This document shows positions 24,342 through 32,907 of a stretch of 42,254 nt of DNA, piece by piece. The notes beneath the pieces were generated by a model. The model did no database searches and was not told where the DNA came from. It saw only the letters and a program-made list of their open reading frames with translations. The position numbers were made by a program, and so were the translations under genes. The first letter of the stretch is position 1, and each line of letters starts with the position of its first letter. Source of the stretch: Opitutia bacterium (GTDB lineage: Bacteria; Verrucomicrobiota; Verrucomicrobiia; Opitutales; Opitutaceae); assembly GCA_947474365.1 (NCBI GenBank), contig CANJIU010000088.1, forward strand, positions 1 through 42,254, given 5' to 3'.

Positions 24342-25760
24342 ATGGGCAGAAAGTTCATTCACATGAGGACGCTTTCATTTTGGCTGGTCTCAGCCGTGTG
24401 GCTCACTGCATCCCTGGCGTCCGCCCAGCCCCTGCGTTTCGGCCGCGCGGAGGTCGACATCACCCCGCCGGCGAACATGCCGTTTCAGGTGCCGCAACGT
24501 CCGCCGTTTCCCGTCATCGTCGGCACGGGAGCGCACGATCCGTTGCACGCGAAGGCGGTCCTGTTCGAGAGTGGTGGCGTGAAGGTGGCGATCGTGTCAT
24601 GCGACATGACGAGCATCCCGGTGGACATCATCGCGGCGGCGCGTGTCCAGGTCGGAAAGGTCAGCACCGTGCCACCGGAAAATGTGATGGTCACGGCGAC
24701 GCACACGCACACGACGCCGAACATCCGTCCGCGTTTTTATCCGACGGCGACCCCGGAGCAGAAAAAAGTGGCGGCGAGTTATCTGGAGCAGTTGCCCAAG
24801 TTGATCGCAGAAAGCGTGCGGCTCGCGGAAAAATCCCTCACCGAGGCGAAACTTCGCGCGGCCATCGGCACAGTCCCGGACGTGGCCTTCAATCGTCGTT
24901 TCCTGATGAAGGACGGTACGGTGCTTTCCAATCCTGGCAAGGGTCAGGACGAACTCCTTGTCAACGTCGTCCGGCCGGCCGGGCCCACCGACCCGGCGTT
25001 GCCGGTGCTCTACGCCGAAGGGGTCGACGGCAACCCGCTCGCGACGGTCGTCAATTTCGCGATGCATCTCGATACGACCGGTGGCTACGAATATTCGGCG
25101 GACTTCCCGTATCAGATTTCCCGGATCCTCGCCGATGTGAAGGGGCCGGAGATGCTCACGCATTTCACGATCGGAGCCGCGGGGAACATCAATCACTATT
25201 ACCTGCTCGACCCGAAAAACCCGCGGCGGACGAAAGGTTATCAGGAGGCAGCGCGGATCGGCACATTGATTGCGGCGGAGGTGGTGCGCACCTACACACG
25301 GCTGCAGCCGCTCGTGACCGCGCCAATCAAGGTGTCGCGCGAAGTGTTGCGGCTCCTGATTCTGGAGGAAAAGGCGCCGGCGCTCGCGAAGCAATTTGGC
25401 AACAAGCCGGTGTATCACGACGGCGAACTGACGGTCACGCTCGTCGACGGAAAATACACCTTCGAGGCCGAGGTGATGGTCGTCACGATCGGAGACGAAC
25501 TCGCGTTCGTCGGCCTGCCCGGCGAGATGTTCGTCGAGCTCGGCCTCGCGATTAAGCAGAACTCCCCGTATCAATTCACCTATGTCAACGCCCTCGCCAA
25601 CGGGGCCATCGGCTATGTCGCCAATCGCAAGGCGCTGCGCGAGGGCGCGTATGGCGCGTCGTATGCCACCACCCGCTCCAATCCCGGCTCGGGCGAGGCG
25701 CTGGTCGATTCGGCGGTGCGCCAGTTGATCGCGCATCGCGACATGAAACCCACTCCATGA
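24342..25760 (+). CDS. Exported neutral/alkaline ceramidase-like amidohydrolase
   Basis: 472 residues with a Sec signal (about 1-28, ending SLASAQ). The N-terminal ceramidase-type domain begins FGRAEVDITPPANM. It has the zinc motif ATHTHTTP (H121, H123) and a second His site in VNFAMHLDTTGGYEYSADFP. These match the neutral non-lysosomal ceramidase family, whose members hydrolyse amide bonds. Many bacterial relatives in glycan loci have no known lipid substrate, so an N-acyl sugar amide is an alternative (inference). It is shorter than true ceramidases (about 650-700), lacking most of the C-terminal domain. The start at 24342 is chosen because GGTGGAG ends 5 nt before it; ATGs at 24363 and 24213 are in frame too. 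The stop overlaps the next ATG by 4 nt. Confidence 0.82.
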   Translation: MGRKFIHMRTLSFWLVSAVWLTASLASAQPLRFGRAEVDITPPANMPFQVPQRPPFPVIVGTGAHDPLHAKAVLFESGGVKVAIVSCDMTSIPVDIIAAARVQVGKVSTVPPENVMVTATHTHTTPNIRPRFYPTATPEQKKVAASYLEQLPKLIAESVRLAEKSLTEAKLRAAIGTVPDVAFNRRFLMKDGTVLSNPGKGQDELLVNVVRPAGPTDPALPVLYAEGVDGNPLATVVNFAMHLDTTGGYEYSADFPYQISRILADVKGPEMLTHFTIGAAGNINHYYLLDPKNPRRTKGYQEAARIGTLIAAEVVRTYTRLQPLVTAPIKVSREVLRLLILEEKAPALAKQFGNKPVYHDGELTVTLVDGKYTFEAEVMVVTIGDELAFVGLPGEMFVELGLAIKQNSPYQFTYVNALANGAIGYVANRKALREGAYGASYATTRSNPGSGEALVDSAVRQLIAHRDMKPTP

Positions 25761-27217
25761 ACCTGTCCTTTGTTGCACGTCGGTTTTTCGTTCTACTCCT
25801 GGCGGCGGTGCTGGTGACGGCCGTCGCCGGCCCGGGCCGTGCGCTCGCCGCCGCTCCGGCGCCGCGGCCGAACATCATTTTTATCCTCGTCGACGATCTG
25901 CGCTGGGACGACATGGCCTGCACGGGTCACCCGTTCGTGAAATCGCCAAACCTCGATCGGATTGCGCGCGAGGGGATGATTTTTCGGAACGCGTTTGCCA
26001 CGACCGTGATTTGTTCGCCGAGCCGGGCGAGCATCCTGACCGGGCTGCACACGCGGACGCACGGCATTGTCGACAACACGGACCGCAGCCCGGCGAGCCA
26101 CAAGCTGGTGACGTTCCCGCAAGCGTTGCAGCGCGCCGGATACGAGACGGCCTTCCTCGGCAAATGGCACATGGGCAACGACGACACGCGTCGCCCCGGC
26201 TTTGATTACTGGGTGTGCCTGAAGGGGCAGGGTTCCACCAACGATCCCGAGTTGAACGTGAACGGCCAGGCCATCCAGGCGAAGGGCTACGTCACCGACA
26301 TTTTGAGCGAGCGGGCGATTGAGTTTCTCCGCGCCAAGCACACGAAACCGTTTTTGCTCTACTACTCCCACAAGGCGGTGCACCCCGAGACGATTCAGCG
26401 TGCCGACGGATCGCTCTCGGATCCGACGCTCTCCAATTTCATTCCCGCCGAGCGGCACAAGACGCTCTATGCGGGCGCCACGATTCCGCGGCGGCCCAAT
26501 GCCCTCTCCGCCCCGACGGGCAAGCCCGCCCTGCAGCGCGTGCTGCCCGGTTTGCCGCCGCTCGGCCCGGAAACCGGGTCGAGCGACACTGTGATCCTCA
26601 ACCGGCTGCGCATGCAGGCCGCGATCGACGAAAGCATGGGCGAGGTTTTCAAGGCCCTCGAGGCGACCGGCCAGCTCGACCAGACGCTCATCGTGCTGAC
26701 GAGCGATCACGGTTATTTCTACGGCGAGCACGGATTGAGCGTCGAGCGGCGGCTCGCCTATGAGGAAGGCATCCGGATTCCGCTGCTGGTCCGTTACCCG
26801 GCGTTGATCAAGGCCGGGACGAAGCGCAACCAGATGGTGCTCACGCTGGATTTTGCCCCGACGTTCATGGAGCTCGCGGGTGCCCCCGTCACACCGGGAC
26901 TGCATGGCAAATCGTTCGTCCCGCTGTTTGCGGCGAGCGTAGCGGGCTGGCGCGATTCATTCTTGATCGAGCATTTCTCCGAGAGTGTCTTTCCGCGGAC
27001 CGTGAAGATGGGCTATCAGGCGATCCGGACCGAGAACTGGAAACTCATTCATTACGTGGACCTGCCGGACTCGGACGAGTTCTACGATCTCAACCGGGAT
27101 CCTTACGAGATGCGCAATCTGATCGGCGCGGCAGGCGCTGCCGCCGAACTCGCCCGCATGCGGACTGAACTCGCCCGACATGTGACCGCGGCCGGCGGCA
27201 CGGGAATCCGGCGCTGA
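25757..27217 (+). CDS. Sec-exported S1 sulfatase, GlcNAc-6-sulfatase-like
   Basis: 486 residues with a signal peptide (about 1-33). The metal motif is ILVDDLRWDD and the formylglycine site is C86-S-P-S-R90, followed by SILTGL. FLGKWHMG and LTSDHGYFYGEHG complete the active site. The inserted stretch with ELNVNGQAIQAKGYVTDIL and SERAIEFL resembles S1_11 sulfatases, which remove 6-O-sulfate from N-acetylglucosamine; this is a family-level inference. Translation is coupled to the ceramidase-like gene (ATGA overlap). In this operon it could desulfate the amino sugar before the amide or ester groups are cut. Confidence 0.88.
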   Translation: MNLSFVARRFFVLLLAAVLVTAVAGPGRALAAAPAPRPNIIFILVDDLRWDDMACTGHPFVKSPNLDRIAREGMIFRNAFATTVICSPSRASILTGLHTRTHGIVDNTDRSPASHKLVTFPQALQRAGYETAFLGKWHMGNDDTRRPGFDYWVCLKGQGSTNDPELNVNGQAIQAKGYVTDILSERAIEFLRAKHTKPFLLYYSHKAVHPETIQRADGSLSDPTLSNFIPAERHKTLYAGATIPRRPNALSAPTGKPALQRVLPGLPPLGPETGSSDTVILNRLRMQAAIDESMGEVFKALEATGQLDQTLIVLTSDHGYFYGEHGLSVERRLAYEEGIRIPLLVRYPALIKAGTKRNQMVLTLDFAPTFMELAGAPVTPGLHGKSFVPLFAASVAGWRDSFLIEHFSESVFPRTVKMGYQAIRTENWKLIHYVDLPDSDEFYDLNRDPYEMRNLIGAAGAAAELARMRTELARHVTAAGGTGIRR

Positions 27218-27383
27218 GCGGGATCGTGCCGCTGCTGGCGCAAGACGGCCGAGTACTGTGGCTGCAGCCGCGAAGGCAACCGTTGGCTGAGAGTGAATTC
27301 GACTCGCGCCGATGGCGGTGTGGCTTCAGCGTTCGCGAGCATCGGCGTCTCTGACGCCACGGTTCGTTGCCCGCCCCACGAAA

Positions 27384-28619
27384 ATGAAATTCCCCCTGTT
27401 TCCGACTCTCATCCTGAGCCTTGCGATTGGCGGCGCGTTGCCGTTGTGCGCTGCACCCGACTGGGCGCGCTTGGGCGGCCCCGAAGGCTATGGGCTCGCC
27501 GGCGAGAGTTCTGTGCCCGTGAAGTGGAGCGCCGCTTCCGTCGCCTGGAAGACGACGTTGAAGGGCGTCGGTCAGTCGTCGGTCGTGAATTGCGGTGACC
27601 GGCTTTTTGTCACGAGCGCGTCGTCCGATGGCAGGAAGCGCTGGGTGCATTGTCTCGATCGCCAGACCGGAAAATTGCGCTGGGAGCGGGAAGTCGAGGA
27701 CGCGACGCCGGAGGTCGTACACAAGATGAACACCTGGGCGACGCCGACGTGCGTGACGGATGGTGAGCGGGTCGTGGCATTCTTCGGCTCGGGCGGACTG
27801 CATTGTTTCGACCTGGAGGGAAAGCCGCAGTGGACGCGTGATGTCGGACGCTTTCCCGGCCCGTGGGGCGTGGCGGCTTCGCCGATCATCGAGGGGAATC
27901 TCGTGATTCAAAATTGCGACGCCGAGGGGGCGTGCTCGCTGGTGGCGTTCGACAAGCGCACGGGCGCCCCCGCGTGGAAAACCGAGCGCCGCAGCGTCGA
28001 CCGGGGAGGGTGGTCCACGCCAATCGTCATCGAGGTCGCCGGCCGTCGGGAGCTGATTCTCAACGGCCAGTTTGGCGTCAACGCCTACGCTCCGGCGACG
28101 GGCAAGGAACTCTGGTTCTGCGCGGGATTCGCGGGCCGCGGCGAGCCGGTTCCGGCCTACGCCAACGGCCTGCTCTATGTGGTCAACGGATTGGCCGGGA
28201 ACACCTACGCCGTTCGGCCTGGCGGCAGTGGCGACGTGACGGCGACGCACCGCGTCTGGGATGCGAAGCGAACCGGCGGGCGCGATCAGCCATCGCCGGC
28301 CGTCGTGGGAGATTTTGTCCTGATTACGAGCATGTCGGGCGTCCTCACCACGTACGACGCGAAGACGGGCAAGATTCACTTCACGGATCGATTGGGCTCC
28401 GCGATCGCATCGTCGCCGATGGTGGCCGGCGGTCTCGTTTATTTTCAGCTGGAAAAGGGCGAGGTCGTCGTCGTGAAACCGGGCAAGACGCTGGAGATCG
28501 TGGCGCGCAACTCGGTCGATGCCGGTGCCGGCGAAGTTTTTCGTGCGGGCGTCGTGCCGATCCATGGGCAGATGTTTCTCCGCTCGCGCAAGGTCGTGTA
28601 CTGTGTCGCGGCGGAGTGA
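27384..28619 (+). CDS. Exported PQQ-type beta-propeller protein (BamB-like fold)
   Basis: 411 residues with a signal peptide (about 1-23). Repeated blades carry the propeller pattern: CLDRQTGKLRWEREV, CFDLEGKPQWTRDVG, FDKRTGAPAWKTERR, YAPATGKELWFC and YDAKTGKIHF. Such proteins occur often in Planctomycetes and Verrucomicrobia, usually without known substrate. Quinoprotein dehydrogenase catalytic residues could not be identified, so enzymatic PQQ binding is not claimed. The ATG at 27384 is used; the frame is open from 27312. It follows the sulfatase by 166 nt and may belong to the same transcript. Confidence 0.8.
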   Translation: MKFPLFPTLILSLAIGGALPLCAAPDWARLGGPEGYGLAGESSVPVKWSAASVAWKTTLKGVGQSSVVNCGDRLFVTSASSDGRKRWVHCLDRQTGKLRWEREVEDATPEVVHKMNTWATPTCVTDGERVVAFFGSGGLHCFDLEGKPQWTRDVGRFPGPWGVAASPIIEGNLVIQNCDAEGACSLVAFDKRTGAPAWKTERRSVDRGGWSTPIVIEVAGRRELILNGQFGVNAYAPATGKELWFCAGFAGRGEPVPAYANGLLYVVNGLAGNTYAVRPGGSGDVTATHRVWDAKRTGGRDQPSPAVVGDFVLITSMSGVLTTYDAKTGKIHFTDRLGSAIASSPMVAGGLVYFQLEKGEVVVVKPGKTLEIVARNSVDAGAGEVFRAGVVPIHGQMFLRSRKVVYCVAAE

Positions 28620-28641
28620 AATTTAGAATTTCAAATCTCAA

Positions 28642-28664
28642 ATCTGAAATTTCACATTTCAGAT
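28642..28664. repeat. Perfect AT-rich palindrome after the propeller gene
   Basis: ATCTGAAAT at 28642-28650 pairs with ATTTCAGAT at 28656-28664 around TTCAC. Upstream 28624-28641 has further AATTTCAAATCTC-like half copies. The AT-rich tract stands out in GC-rich surroundings. It may be a repeat element or act as a weak terminator; no T-tract follows. Confidence 0.55.
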
Positions 28665-28715
28665 GACCGATGCCCGATTACAGGAGTCCCCTCCAAGAAG
28701 AAGAATTCCCCTCTC

Positions 28716-30260
28716 ATGAAACCCATTCCATCCCCCGCTTCTTCGCGTCAGCCCCGCCGGCAATTTCTCCGTCAGGCCGCCGTGGGTGCGGCGGCCGCGG
28801 TGGCGTTTCCCGCGGTGCTCCGCTCTGCCGGGGCGCGGCGTGACCGGCCCAATCTGCTCTTCCTCTGGACCGACCAGCAGCGGGCCGACACGCTCGCATG
28901 CTACGGCAATCCGCGGGTGCAGGCGCCGAATCTCAACGCGCTCGCCGCGCAGTCCACCGTCTTCGATCGCGCGTACGTCGCGCAGCCGGTCTGCACGCCC
29001 TCGCGTTCGGCCGTGATGACGGGACTTTGGCCGCACCAGTCGGGATGCACGGGCAACAACATCGCGCTCCGGCCGGACACGCGTTGTTTCCCCGAACTCC
29101 TCCGCGACCGCGCCGACTACGCCACGGGTTACATCGGCAAGTGGCACCTCGGCGACGAGGCGTTTGCGCAGCACGGCTTCAACGAATGGGCCTCCACCGA
29201 GGATGGTTACAGCCGCGGGTTCAGCGCCGGCCGCGATCGCGAGACGCGCAGCGCCTATCACCACTGGCTGCTCGCGAAGGGCCACAAGCCTGACAAGAAG
29301 GGTACGTTCAGCCGCGACTACGCCGTGCGCGTGCCGGTGGAGTTCGGCAAACCAGCCTTCCAGGGCGAACGGGCGTGCGCGTTTCTCGATCAGCACCGAA
29401 ACGAGCCGTTCGTGCTCCACGTCAATTATCTCGAGCCGCACACACCGTATCATTCGCCGCTCAACGCCCTACATTCGCCCGAGGCGCTCGCGATCGATCC
29501 GTCGTTCGCGCGCGACGACGATCCGGAGCAAATCCCGCTGCGCTACCGCTTGCGGCAAAGCTCGCCGGGCAACAACGAGGCCAAGCTCCGCGACATCCGC
29601 ACCCACTACCTCGGCAACGTGGCGTGCGTCGACCGGAGCATCGGACGGATTCTCGCGCGTCTCGAGCAGCATGGGCTCGCCGACAACACGATCATCGTCT
29701 TCACCAGCGATCACGGCGACCAGCTCGGCGCGCACCGCATGGTCGGCAAGTCCGTGATGTACGAGGAATCGGTACGCATCCCGTGCTTTATCAAGGTGCC
29801 CGGCGGCCGCGGAGGCCACCGCGTGATGAGCCCGTGGAGCCATATCGACATGACGCCGACGCTGCTCGATCTCATGGGGCAGCCCGCCGCGCAAGGCCTC
29901 GCCGGCCGCAGCCGCGCGGCCGAGATTCGCGGCGGGACCGCGCCCGCGCAAAATGTGTTTGTGCAGTGGAACGTCAACGAAGGGCCCGGCGGCAAAGGCG
30001 ATGGAGATGGCGACGGCGTAAAGGCGGACGACGAGGCATCACGGCGGGCGAGCCAGGAACGCACGCGCACCGTGATCACGCCCGAGGGACTCAAGCTCTG
30101 CCTCAGCGACGTCGACCGCTGCCAGTTTTTCGACCGACGCAAGGATCCCTACGAGCAGCACAACCTCTATTACCGGGAGGGGAACCGTGACGCCGTCGCG
30201 AAGCTGACGAAGGAGATTCACGCCTGGCAGAAACGGGTGGGGGACACGCTGGCCGTTTGA
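28716..30260 (+). CDS. Tat-exported S1 sulfatase
   Basis: 514 residues. The N-terminus has a twin-arginine signal (QPRRQFLRQAAVGAAAAVAF), unlike the Sec signals of the other three sulfatases. The metal motif reads WTDQQRADTL, the formylglycine site is C93-T-P-S-R97, and IGKWHLGD, YLEPHTPYHSP and TSDHGDQLGAHRM follow. Tat export means the protein folds, and probably has its Cys modified, before leaving the cytoplasm. A loop before the C-terminal domain contains GGKGDGDGDGVKADDEASR. It resembles an EF-hand or thrombospondin-3 Asp repeat and could bind calcium. The subfamily is not assigned; iduronate- or choline-sulfatase relatives share WTDQQR. It is followed by a palindromic repeat and a DUF1080 gene. 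Confidence 0.88.
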   Translation: MKPIPSPASSRQPRRQFLRQAAVGAAAAVAFPAVLRSAGARRDRPNLLFLWTDQQRADTLACYGNPRVQAPNLNALAAQSTVFDRAYVAQPVCTPSRSAVMTGLWPHQSGCTGNNIALRPDTRCFPELLRDRADYATGYIGKWHLGDEAFAQHGFNEWASTEDGYSRGFSAGRDRETRSAYHHWLLAKGHKPDKKGTFSRDYAVRVPVEFGKPAFQGERACAFLDQHRNEPFVLHVNYLEPHTPYHSPLNALHSPEALAIDPSFARDDDPEQIPLRYRLRQSSPGNNEAKLRDIRTHYLGNVACVDRSIGRILARLEQHGLADNTIIVFTSDHGDQLGAHRMVGKSVMYEESVRIPCFIKVPGGRGGHRVMSPWSHIDMTPTLLDLMGQPAAQGLAGRSRAAEIRGGTAPAQNVFVQWNVNEGPGGKGDGDGDGVKADDEASRRASQERTRTVITPEGLKLCLSDVDRCQFFDRRKDPYEQHNLYYREGNRDAVAKLTKEIHAWQKRVGDTLAV

Positions 30261-30290
30261 GCGGGGCGTCGAAAAAGGGCCTTCCTGTTT

Positions 30291-30385
30291 GTCATTCTGA
30301 GCGCAGCGAAGAATCCATCAGGACGTTCGCTCCTCTGAAAACGCCGCGAAGATCAAATTGGATTCTTCGCTACGCTCAGAATGAC
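30291..30385. repeat. Palindromic repeat, GTCATTCTGAGCG type
   Basis: Left arm 30291-30316 begins GTCATTCTGAGCGCAGCG. Right arm 30360-30385 is its reverse complement with one mismatch in 26. The loop is 43 nt and a short T-run follows at about 30390. This repeat type is known from many bacterial genomes. It lies between the Tat sulfatase and the DUF1080 gene and could end or stabilise the upstream mRNA. Confidence 0.9.
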
Positions 30386-30495
30386 ATACTTTTTTAGACA
30401 CCGCTCTGAGCGGGGCGCGGTGGCGGGAATTCTTGCCGGCGCAGAAATTTCCCGATTGTGCCGAGGGGCGGCGCGCGTTCGAGTGTCGTTCCCCC

Positions 30496-31302
30496 ATGAA
30501 GATCAAACTCCTCGCTGTTTCGGTCCTTGTTACGACGGTCTGCGCGTTTGGCGCCGACGACAAGGGGCCCTGGCCCCTCGGTTATTCGGACACGCCGCTC
30601 ATTCCCGGCACCAAGTGGAAGGTCCACGACATCGATCGCCCCGCGCCGCCAGTCGTGAAACCGGCCGCGAAACTCGGCGACGCTCCGGCCGACGCCATCG
30701 TCATCTTCAATGGCAAGGACTCCTCGCAGCTCTTCTCCCGCGAAAAGGACAGCCCGAAACAAATTCCGTGCCCGTGGCCGATCGAGAACGGTGAGCTGGT
30801 AGTGAAGGGCGGGGACTGCTGGTCGAAAATGGAATTTGCGAGCTGCCAATTGCACCTGGAGTGGAAGAGCCATCCGACGAATCAGCTGGGAAATTCGCAG
30901 AAGAAGGGGAATGCCGGCGTCTTTTTCATGGATCGCTACGAGAGCCAGATGCTCGACTGCGACAACAACCCGACGTACGCTGACGGCATGACCGGGGCGG
31001 TTTACGGTCAAACTCCTCCGATGGTGAACGCGATGCGCAAGGCGGGCGAGTGGCAGGTGTACGACATTGTTTTCACCGCGCCGAAGTTGAAGGGCGGCAA
31101 GGTCGTGGAGCCGGCCCGCATCACCACGTTTGTGAACGGCATCTGCGTGCAAAACGGCACAGTCATCATGGGCCCGACGATGCACAAGAAGACCACGGAC
31201 TACAGCGGCACCTTTCCGGAAAAGGCGTCCTTCCGTTTCCAGGATCACAAGAACGAGCCGCCAATCCGCATGCGCAACATCTGGGTGCGGCCGCTGCCGT
31301 AA
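30496..31302 (+). CDS. Secreted DUF1080 protein
   Basis: 268 residues with a signal peptide (about 1-20). One DUF1080 domain follows a proline-rich linker (about 35-70). Landmarks are AIVIFNGKDSSQLF, CQLHLEWKSHPT, NAGVFFMDRYESQMLD, GEWQVYDIVFTAP, ITTFVNGICVQNG and IRMRNIWVRPLP. The family acts on 3-keto-glycosides. Unlike the gene at 7938 it has no oxidoreductase next to it, so it would rely on one elsewhere. The ATG at 30496 is used; the frame runs open from 30433. It lies convergent to the amidohydrolase gene. Confidence 0.87.
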   Translation: MKIKLLAVSVLVTTVCAFGADDKGPWPLGYSDTPLIPGTKWKVHDIDRPAPPVVKPAAKLGDAPADAIVIFNGKDSSQLFSREKDSPKQIPCPWPIENGELVVKGGDCWSKMEFASCQLHLEWKSHPTNQLGNSQKKGNAGVFFMDRYESQMLDCDNNPTYADGMTGAVYGQTPPMVNAMRKAGEWQVYDIVFTAPKLKGGKVVEPARITTFVNGICVQNGTVIMGPTMHKKTTDYSGTFPEKASFRFQDHKNEPPIRMRNIWVRPLP

Positions 31303-31326
31303 GGGGCGGGGTTTCGCGGAGGAAAA

Positions 31327-31380
31327 GCGGAGAGCGGAGAGCGGAGAGCCAAGAGCTGAGAGCAAATCAAGAGCTGAGAG
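31327..31380. repeat. Short direct repeats
   Basis: GCGGAGA occurs three times in tandem at 31327-31347. AAGAGCTGAGAG occurs at 31351-31362 and again at 31369-31380. The tract is purine-rich and non-coding, directly downstream of the DUF1080 gene. Confidence 0.75.
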
Positions 31381-31499
31381 GCGTCGAAAAGGTAGGGACG
31401 GCTCTCCGGTGTCGCGCCGCAAGATCGGTGCGAATCTCGGTGCGATAACCGGACGCCTCGGAGTGTGCGTCCCTACCTGCTGGTAATCTTTTTCGACGC
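31381..31499. repeat. Inverted-repeat element of about 119 bp between convergent genes
   Basis: GCGTCGAAAA at 31381-31390 pairs with TTTTCGACGC at 31490-31499, and GGTAGGGACG at 31391-31400 pairs with CGTCCCTACC at 31468-31477. The two right arms are separated by 12 extra bases. It looks like a MITE-like or palindromic intergenic element. It may also serve as a terminator for both flanking convergent genes. Confidence 0.7.
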
Positions 31500-31526
31500 A
31501 CTCTCAACTCGCTGCATCTCCCCGGC

Positions 31527-32546
31527 TCAACTCTTCGCGAGCTCCGGCTGCCCGGGCTCGCGTTTGACCCAGCGGTAGGCCGCGACGGAATTTTTCCAGA
31601 AATACTTTTCCGCCGCGGGCCGACCTTTGCCCCGGAAGAATTCGCGTACGATGTGGAGGACCTTCGGGTAGTCGGCCCATTGGTCGCTGTTCGGCCAATC
31701 GCTGCCGTACAACACCCGGTCCTCCCCGAAGACGCCGAAGATCTCCTCGAGGCGTGCGCGGTAGAACTCCAAATCCTCCGGGACGCGTCCATTCACCCGG
31801 CGCAGGACCTCGGAAATCTTGACGTACACCTGTGGCCGTTGCCCCAGCTCGCGCAGGTTTTCCCGGCAGGAACGGTTGACCGCGGCGTCGTCCGGCGGGT
31901 TCATTTGCGGCAGATGGTCGATGACGACCCGCAACGTGGGAATGCGATCGGTGAGGCGGACCACGGCGTTGATCAAATCCGGATTGGGGTTGGCGGTGTC
32001 GAGCACCAGTCCGGCTTCCGCCAGCGCCTTTAGATCGGAAACGAATTCCGGTTTGGCCAATCCGGCGCCGAGATTTCGACCCCATAAATTTCCATAACGG
32101 ATGCCGCGGAAAAGCGGATTGCGGTGGAGCCGATCGAGGAGGGCGCGGAAGTCCGGTTCGCCGGGCACGAGATTGCCGACGGCGCCCACGATGATCGGGT
32201 CGTGGGCGGCGACGTTCAGCACCCACTGGTTGTCTTCAAGCAGCGCGCTGCACTCGACCGCGATCGCGCCGCGGACGCCGAGGGGCGCGGCGATCGGCCG
32301 GTAGCGGGCGGGCAGGGCGGGTTTGTAGAGGACCGAATTGCCGGGCGGGGGCCACGGGATGCCCTGGGGTCGCGTCGGATCGAACAGGTGAATGTGCGTG
32401 TCGATGATCGGGATGTCCCCAGACGCCTCCGCCGCGAGCGCGTGCTGCAGTGCCCCGGGGAACGCAGTGGCGGCCACGATGGTTTGCACGAAGTGGCGGC
32501 GCGATCGTGGGGCGGGCGCATGGGGGGCCGGCGGGGATTCGGGCAT
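31527..32546 (-). CDS. Tat-exported amidohydrolase 2-family protein (fuconolactonase-like)
   Basis: 339 residues. The Tat signal is RSRRHFVQTIVAATAF (about 14-30). The TIM-barrel metal hydrolase part starts with IIDTHIHLFDP (H51, H53), has VIDHLPQMN mid-way and YGSDWPNSDQW near the end. This matches the amidohydrolase 2 / COG3618 group that includes L-fuconolactone and 4-sulfomuconolactone hydrolases. Sugar lactone hydrolysis is a reasonable role, since oxidised sugars would be made by Gfo/Idh/MocA enzymes, but the substrate is not shown. The start is the ATG at 32546; the open frame extends to 32843 through a repeat and lacks a good start. It is the only minus-strand gene in this block. Confidence 0.85.
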   Translation of the reverse strand: MPESPPAPHAPAPRSRRHFVQTIVAATAFPGALQHALAAEASGDIPIIDTHIHLFDPTRPQGIPWPPPGNSVLYKPALPARYRPIAAPLGVRGAIAVECSALLEDNQWVLNVAAHDPIIVGAVGNLVPGEPDFRALLDRLHRNPLFRGIRYGNLWGRNLGAGLAKPEFVSDLKALAEAGLVLDTANPNPDLINAVVRLTDRIPTLRVVIDHLPQMNPPDDAAVNRSCRENLRELGQRPQVYVKISEVLRRVNGRVPEDLEFYRARLEEIFGVFGEDRVLYGSDWPNSDQWADYPKVLHIVREFFRGKGRPAAEKYFWKNSVAAYRWVKREPGQPELAKS

Positions 32547-32907
32547 AAGTCGCAGTATCCCGGTTCGGCGTCCTGGTCCAAGGATGGAATTGGGTGTTCG
32601 CGAACGCCGCGGCGCCGCCTTCGTTTGTGGTATCTCAATTTCTCGACATTGGGGACGCGACGCCCTCGTCGCGTGGATTGAACCGCGACGAGATGTTGCG
32701 GTTCCAGCAATGGCACGATTGTAGTCGATGACGTTTTCCGCACGTCCAAGAAACGGGATGCGCCCCGTCGTTTCGGGCTGCCACTGGCCGCTTGCTGTGA
32801 ACGAGCGCTCCCCGTATGTCTGCGCTATTCCATAGGCCGCCACGTTTCGGCAAAACGAACGTGACCGTGCCTGCTGGAAACCATGCCGCCCTCACCCCGT
32901 TCATCCG
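32547..32907. other. Divergent intergenic region with a palindromic repeat
   Basis: No gene was recognised in these 361 bases. They contain the repeat at 32651-32676 and, just after, CGCGACGAG at about 32683-32691, which can pair with CTCGTCGCG in that repeat. Promoters for the leftward amidohydrolase and rightward receptor 3 must lie here, but no convincing -35/-10 pair or P1-P3-type operator was found. Confidence 0.4.
32651..32676. repeat. Palindromic repeat, family B, copy 1
   Basis: A 26-bp unit whose core ACGCGACG at 32655-32662 pairs perfectly with CGTCGCGT at 32667-32674 around a CCCT loop. A second copy at 42043-42068 differs at one base. Confidence 0.8.

Noticed and set aside
27384..28619. 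PQQ-dependent alcohol or sugar dehydrogenase
   Set aside because: Only propeller blade repeats are visible. PQQ- and calcium-binding catalytic residues were not found.
31327..31380. CRISPR-like array
   Set aside because: The direct repeats are 7 and 12 bp with tiny or no spacers. No cas genes or true arrays were seen anywhere in the window.
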